From Deltaproteobacteria bacterium (lineage in GTDB: Bacteria; Myxococcota_A; Polyangia; Nannocystales; Nannocystaceae): a stretch of 64,000 nucleotides of DNA. Both the position numbers and the translations under genes were made by a program. Location of the stretch: NCBI GenBank assembly GCA_016709225.1, contig JADJEE010000012.1, forward strand, positions 2,027,501 through 2,091,500, read 5' to 3'. This document shows positions 57,545 through 64,000 of this stretch, one piece after another (the stretch's first letter is position 1; every line of letters begins with the position of its first letter). The notes beneath the pieces were generated by a model. The model was given only the letters and a program-made list of their open reading frames with translations. It searched no databases and was not told the DNA's origin.

Positions 57545-57958
57545 ATGTCATCGCCTCCGCATGCCGCCCTGGATTCGAAGCGACGTGCACTGGAGGAGCT
57601 GAGGAGCGCGGACCTCATCCTCCTCGGGGTCGGCACCGGGTCTGCAGGTGTGCCACTGTCGGGGATGATCGGTCGGTGGTCGCTGCTCGACTGGTTCACG
57701 GGCGACTCGGTGAGCAATGAGATCGCGGCGGCGCAGACCCACGTCGACGGCGCGGTACTCGAGGCCCAAGCCCACCTCCGCCGCGCGCTCAGCCTGGTGA
57801 ACGGTGAGGGCTGGACGAACGGTGTCGCCAACGACGGCAACCAGCTGCTGCTGCACACCGCGGTCGGCCTGCGACGGGCGACCCGCGAGTTCTTCGATCG
57901 GATCCTCGCCAACGATCCGCAGCTGCAGGCACAGGTCGCCCCGCTCGGCGAGTGGTAG
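57545..57958 (+). CDS. Small helical protein of unknown function
   Basis: 137 residues. It contains a Gly-rich stretch (LILLGVGTGSAGVPLSGMIG) near residues 25-45, followed by amphipathic helices (EIAAAQTHVDGAVLEAQAHL). There is no signal peptide. I do not recognise the family. It ends at a strong hairpin and is convergent with a lipoprotein gene. Confidence 0.65.
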   Translation: MSSPPHAALDSKRRALEELRSADLILLGVGTGSAGVPLSGMIGRWSLLDWFTGDSVSNEIAAAQTHVDGAVLEAQAHLRRALSLVNGEGWTNGVANDGNQLLLHTAVGLRRATREFFDRILANDPQLQAQVAPLGEW

Positions 57959-57959
57959 C

Positions 57960-57987
57960 CACGGTCGACGCCGCGACGTCGACCGTG
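57960..57987. terminator. Perfect 11-bp hairpin between convergent genes
   Basis: CACGGTCGACG and its exact complement CGTCGACCGTG flank a 6-nt loop, starting two bases after the stop of the upstream gene. It has no T-run but is well placed to stop both transcripts. Confidence 0.55.
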
Positions 57988-58012
57988 CTGATGACCTTCG
58001 CGACAGCGGCCG

Positions 58013-58495
58013 CTACTGGTGCTTCTCGCCCGCGACCTCGATGAGCGCATGGAAGCCGTCATGCACCTTGGTGAACGCGGCATCGAAGCTCGCACGATCA
58101 CCGGCGCACACCGTCTCGAGCTCCTTCACGGACGCCGTGAGCGCGGCGGCCTTGGTCTTCCACGCGTCATCCTGGCCGTTCGCGGCGGCCGGCACCGGCT
58201 CGGCCTCGATCGCCGCGGCCTTGCCCGCGAGATCGGCCGACGCCGCGCAGGTGTCCGCGACGCGCTTCTCACCGGCGTCGGCGTGCCACAGCGGCGACAG
58301 CACGTCGTGGAAGTTCTTCACACCGCCCTCGAAGGCGTGCTGATGGGCGGGCTCGCCCTGATGTTCACCCTGGTGCTCGCCCTCGGCACCGGCCGACGCG
58401 GTCGCGGCGGTGTCGTTGGGCGTGGTGGTGTCCTTCTTCGAGCAGCCCGCGAGGGCCACGGCGACGACGAGCAAAGTGGAGAGGCGGTGCGTCAT
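58013..58495 (-). CDS. Small lipoprotein, His/Glu-rich spacer and helical domain
   Basis: 160 residues with a clear lipobox (LLVVAVALAGCSKKD). A spacer with repeated GEHQ units (about 40-55) could bind metal. The rest is a helical domain (about 60-155) beginning FHDVLSPLWHADAGEKR, with two Cys. It resembles four-helix periplasmic proteins such as cytochrome c'-like or Cu-binding bundles, without the haem motif CxxCH. That likeness is an inference. Confidence 0.75.
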   Translation of the reverse strand: MTHRLSTLLVVAVALAGCSKKDTTTPNDTAATASAGAEGEHQGEHQGEPAHQHAFEGGVKNFHDVLSPLWHADAGEKRVADTCAASADLAGKAAAIEAEPVPAAANGQDDAWKTKAAALTASVKELETVCAGDRASFDAAFTKVHDGFHALIEVAGEKHQ

Positions 58496-58566
58496 GCGGC
58501 ACCCAGTACCCGCCGCGGGCGGCGAGCGTCAAGCCGCCACGGCGCGCAAAAACACCACCGTGGCGG

Positions 58567-59589
<1,023 letters not shown>

Positions 59590-59790
59590 GCGCAACTCCG
59601 GCGAGCCGACCGGGCTCGCACGACGCGAGCCCAGACACCGCCGCCGAGCATAGCGGCACAGCGTGGGAGATCGCAGCCCCGTCGTGGCGACGTTGACGAA
59701 CGCGGCCAAGCCCCGGAAACTCCGGCCGTCGTCGCCTGGCCCCCGCGGTCGCGAGAGGGCACCGCGCGCAAACGACCGGAGCAAGCATCC

Positions 59791-61122
<1,332 letters not shown>

Positions 61123-61147
61123 CGCAGCCCGGCTGGCACGGCGAGGG

Positions 61148-62056
61148 CTACTTGGTGGCCTTCGCGTCGGCCTTGCCGTCCTTCGCGTCGGCCTTCGCCT
61201 CGACCTTGCCGTCCTTCGCGTCGGCCTTCGCCTCCGCCTTGCCGTCCTTCGCCTCGGCCTTCGCCTCGACCTTGGCGTCGGCCTTGGCGTCGGCCGGGCA
61301 GGCCTCCTTGTGGCCGAGTCCGCAGGCCTTCTCCTTCATCGCCACGGCGCCCTTCTTGTCCTTCTTGCCGCCGAGGCCCTTCTCCATCGCGAGGCCGAGG
61401 TTGAAGCAGCCGACCGCATCGCTCGCGTCGCAGGCGGTCTGGAACGCCGCGCGGGCCTTCTTCGCGTCCTTGGGCCCGCCCTCGCCGAGCATCATGAGGC
61501 GCGCCTCGGACACGCATGCCGGCATCTGGCCCGACTGGCACACCTGCGCGTAGAGCTCGCGCGCCTGGGTCTTGTCCTCGGGCGTGCCCGTGGTCTCGAA
61601 CGAGCTCGCCGCGGCGTGGCACTCGTTCATGTCACCGGTCTCGCACGCCGTCAGGTGCAGCTCGCGGGCGGCCTTCGGATCGGCCGGCCCACCGACGCCC
61701 GCGTCGAGCATCGCGGCGTAGTAGGTGCAGCCGATCTTGTGCCCGAGCGCGCAGCCCTTCTCGTAGAACTCGCGCGCCTTCGCGGCGTCGGCCGGACCCT
61801 CCTTGCCCTGCTCCCACATCACACCGACCGACGTGCAGATGTCACCCTTGCCACCGTCGCAGGCCTCGGTCTGGAGCGTGCGCTGGTCCTTGGGCTTCTC
61901 GTCCTCTTGCTTGTCGTACATCCCGGGGGCATCGGGATCCGTGGTGGGCGAGATGGTCGTGGCGGTCGCATCGGGGTCGACGGTGCTGGTGTCCTTGTTC
62001 TTCGAACACGCGATGCCGACCAGGCCGATGCACAACGAGAGCGCGAGACGCTGCAT
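61148..62056 (-). CDS. Sel1-repeat lipoprotein with charged C-terminal tandem repeat
   Basis: 302 residues. The lipobox is LCIGLVGIAC. Residues 60-250 hold five or so Sel1/TPR-like units with a Cys-rich spacing (AREFYEKGCALGHKIGCTYY, ARELHLTACETGDMNECHAA), where Cys pairs probably bridge neighbouring helices. The tail of about 45 residues is an 11-residue unit (EAKADAKDGKV) repeated about three times, charged and likely to bind a surface polymer or cell wall. It is divergent from the debranching-enzyme gene. Confidence 0.85.
   Translation of the reverse strand: MQRLALSLCIGLVGIACSKNKDTSTVDPDATATTISPTTDPDAPGMYDKQEDEKPKDQRTLQTEACDGGKGDICTSVGVMWEQGKEGPADAAKAREFYEKGCALGHKIGCTYYAAMLDAGVGGPADPKAARELHLTACETGDMNECHAAASSFETTGTPEDKTQARELYAQVCQSGQMPACVSEARLMMLGEGGPKDAKKARAAFQTACDASDAVGCFNLGLAMEKGLGGKKDKKGAVAMKEKACGLGHKEACPADAKADAKVEAKAEAKDGKAEAKADAKDGKVEAKADAKDGKADAKATK
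61171..61269. repeat. Three tandem 33-bp units in the Sel1 lipoprotein gene
   Basis: Units at 61171-61203, 61204-61236 and 61237-61269 differ by one or two bases. They encode the 11-residue charged repeat and keep the reading frame, so copy number can change without breaking the gene. Confidence 0.8.
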
Positions 62057-62277
62057 GTCCTGCGGTCTACCGCCGTGCCGCCGCGCGAAGCAACCGCGAA
62101 GCGCGATGCGGCGCGAAACCCCGCGCGGCCGACCGTCCGGCCACGCGCACCGGTACGGGCGCCCGGGCCGGCACGATCCCCAGACACCCGAGCGGAACCG
62201 CCACGGGGCAGACGTGTACGTACGCTTGGCGTAACCTCGGTGTGCCGCGCCGCATCGTCGGACGCGATGGAGACCGG

Positions 62278-64000
62278 ATGCGCACCGTCATCGATCGCGC
62301 CTTGCTGCACCTCGAGCCCGGGCAGCACCAACCCGCACGCGACATCGGTGGCGTCGAGGCGGCGACGTGCGAGTGGCTCGAAGCCGACGGCCTCGGTGGC
62401 TTCGCCTCTGGCACGGTGCTCGGCGTCCGCACGCGCCGCTACCACGCCGCGCTGTTGGTCGCTGCGCAGCCACCCACCGATCGTTTCGTGCTCGTGCAGG
62501 GCCTCGAGGCCTGGCTCGAGACCGACACCGGTGTGTACGCGCTGAGCTCGAACCTCTACGACGGCGAGGTCGTGCACCCCGACGGCGTCGCGCATCTGCG
62601 CGAGTTCCGACACGACCCGTGGCCGCAGTGGCGCTACGACCTGCCCGACGGCACGCGCATCGTCGCCGAGCTGTTCGTGCCGCGCGGGCTCGCGATGGTG
62701 GCGTGCAGCTGGACCCGCGAGGGCGGTCGCGGCACCGCGTTCCTGCGCGTGCGGCCGATGCTCGGGCCCCGCGACCCCCACGGCCTGCACGTGATGAACG
62801 ACGACCTCGTCGAGGGCGTGGCGATGCGGGACCGTCGCGTGATCTGGCGGCCCTACGAGGGCGTGCCCGCAATCGAGGCGCTCTGCTCGGGCACCTACGA
62901 GCACGCACCCGAGTGGTTTCGTCGGGTGCTGTACCTCGAGGAACGCGCGCGCGGCCTGCCCGATCGCGAGGACGTGTTCTCGCCCGGCGAGTTCACCTTC
63001 GAGCTGGGCAACGAGCGCGCGGAGCTATTGCTCGGCACGACCGCCGCGATGGACGGACTGGCGGGTGAGCCCTCGGCCAAGGCCGCGGCCGCGCAGCTGC
63101 GCACCCGCGAGCTCGAGCGCCGCAAGCACGCACTGTTGCGGGCGCGCGACGCCTACGTGGTGCGCCGCGGCGAGGGGGCCTCGATCATCGCAGGCTACCC
63201 ATGGTTCGGTGAGTGGGGCCGCGACACTTTCATGGCGATGCGTGGGCTGTGCATCGCCACCGGCGCGCTCGACGAGGCGGCGGGGATGATCGACGCGTGG
63301 GTTGCCGAGGTCAGCGAGGGCATGGTGCCCAACCGCCTCGCAGAGCGGGGCAGCACCCCCGAGTACAACTCGGTGGACGCTTCGCTGTGGTTCGGCATCG
63401 TGGTGTGCGAGCTGGTCGCGGCGTTTGCCAAGGCCGCGCGTCCGCTCGAGGACGCACGCCAGCGCGCGTGGCTGTCGGCGGTCGACGCCATCATCGACGG
63501 CTTCACCGCCGGGACCCGCCATGGCATCCGCGTCGATGACGACGGCCTGGTCGCCGCCGGCGAGCCGGGCCTGCAGGTGACATGGATGGACGCCAAGGTC
63601 GACGACTGGGTGGTCACGCCGCGCATCGGCAAGCCGGTCGAGGTGCAGGCGCTGTGGTGCAATCTGCTCGCGCTCGCGTCGGTGCACCGGCCCGAGCTCG
63701 CGGCGCGCTGCGAGCTCGCGCGGGCATCGTTCGGCAAATTCGTGAACGACGAGCGCGGCATCCTCTTCGACGTCATCGACGTCGACCACCAGGCGGGTCG
63801 CACCGACGGCAGCTTCCGGCCCAATCAGATCTACGCCGTCGGCGGTCTGCCGCGCGCGGTGGTCGACGGCGCGGTCGCACGCCGCATCGTCGACGCGATC
63901 GAGCGCGAGCTGCTGACGCCGATCGGACTGCGCTCGCTGGCCCCCGGCGACCACGGTTACGCGCCGCGATACCTCGGTGGCATCCGCGAGCGCGACGGCG
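62278..64000 (+). CDS. Glycogen-debranching-type amylo-alpha-1,6-glucosidase, partial
   Basis: At least 574 residues from ATG 62278; the frame stays open to the right edge, so the 3' end is missing. The N-terminal beta domain begins CEWLEADGLGGFASGTVLGV, then TRRYHAALLV, the signature of the bacterial/archaeal debranching family. The catalytic (alpha/alpha) barrel begins at GYPWFGEWGRDTFMAMRGL (near 305) and includes EYNSVDASLWFGIVV and GLQVTWMDAKVDDWVVTPR. It should remove alpha-1,6 branches from glycogen. It is divergent from the Sel1 lipoprotein gene. Confidence 0.93.
   Translation, partial: MRTVIDRALLHLEPGQHQPARDIGGVEAATCEWLEADGLGGFASGTVLGVRTRRYHAALLVAAQPPTDRFVLVQGLEAWLETDTGVYALSSNLYDGEVVHPDGVAHLREFRHDPWPQWRYDLPDGTRIVAELFVPRGLAMVACSWTREGGRGTAFLRVRPMLGPRDPHGLHVMNDDLVEGVAMRDRRVIWRPYEGVPAIEALCSGTYEHAPEWFRRVLYLEERARGLPDREDVFSPGEFTFELGNERAELLLGTTAAMDGLAGEPSAKAAAAQLRTRELERRKHALLRARDAYVVRRGEGASIIAGYPWFGEWGRDTFMAMRGLCIATGALDEAAGMIDAWVAEVSEGMVPNRLAERGSTPEYNSVDASLWFGIVVCELVAAFAKAARPLEDARQRAWLSAVDAIIDGFTAGTRHGIRVDDDGLVAAGEPGLQVTWMDAKVDDWVVTPRIGKPVEVQALWCNLLALASVHRPELAARCELARASFGKFVNDERGILFDVIDVDHQAGRTDGSFRPNQIYAVGGLPRAVVDGAVARRIVDAIERELLTPIGLRSLAPGDHGYAPRYLGGIRERDG

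Noticed and set aside
61310..62545. A 411-codon plus-strand frame spanning the Sel1 and debranching genes
   Set aside because: It crosses two well-supported genes and the gap between them; the composition is that of a shadow frame.

Overview
The window is about 70% G+C throughout and reads as a chromosomal segment of a myxobacterium (Nannocystineae-like). The clues are three Ser/Thr kinases of the myxobacterial type, three sigma-70-family regulators, many lipoproteins with Ser/Gly/Asp/Thr-rich linkers, a DUF1592/DUF1552 pair, MopE-like Cys repeats and a FIST protein. I see no IS element, phage, CRISPR array or rRNA. Two tRNAs are present: Arg-UCG on the plus strand and Asp-GUC on the minus strand.

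Layout. 0-11 kb: a subtilisin with a membrane tail, a Cys-rich lipoprotein, tRNA-Arg, a TPR lipoprotein, a kinase/beta-propeller gene overlapping an ECF sigma gene, and a VWA lipoprotein. 11-19 kb: a 1910-residue fusion (metallopeptidase-like, TerB-like, DUF4011-like, SF1 helicase, degenerate nuclease-like tail) coupled to an APC permease. 19-26 kb: the DUF1552/DUF1592 pair, then a sigma/FecR operon. 26-33 kb: a VWA protein, a TPR kinase, an ABC1/UbiB-type kinase and small envelope proteins. 33-37 kb: an asparagine-synthetase-like gene with an unusual N-terminus, a protein of unknown function and a cupin. 37-41 kb: a frameshifted MopE-type lipoprotein, a DksA/TraR zinc-finger protein, a SelW-type selenoprotein with an in-frame UGA, and FIST. 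41-45 kb: a sigma factor divergent from a kinase that carries an anti-sigma-like zinc finger. 45-50.4 kb: methyltransferase, glycosyltransferase, PaaK-like adenylating enzyme and AsnB, which looks like a surface-polysaccharide or natural-product set. 50.4-55.7 kb: a minus-strand operon that looks like a RiPP cluster. 56-64 kb: FHA protein, GNAT acetyltransferase, small proteins, histone-deacetylase-like enzyme, aspartate kinase, Sel1 lipoprotein, and a glycogen-debranching enzyme running off the right edge.

The strongest candidate for an undescribed system is the operon at 55719-50398. It has a 53-residue precursor-like peptide ending its leader in a double glycine, a perfect 10-bp hairpin just after it, a TPR protein, a 730-residue protein with a C-terminal 2OG-Fe(II)-oxygenase-like motif, and a JmjC-type oxygenase with a probable frameshift. 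Second is the selenoprotein, which standard ORF calling truncates: its Cys-x-x-Sec motif is followed at the right distance by a perfect 7-bp stem with a pentaloop. Third is the peptidase/TerB/helicase fusion. All functions are read from motifs by eye; no search was run.
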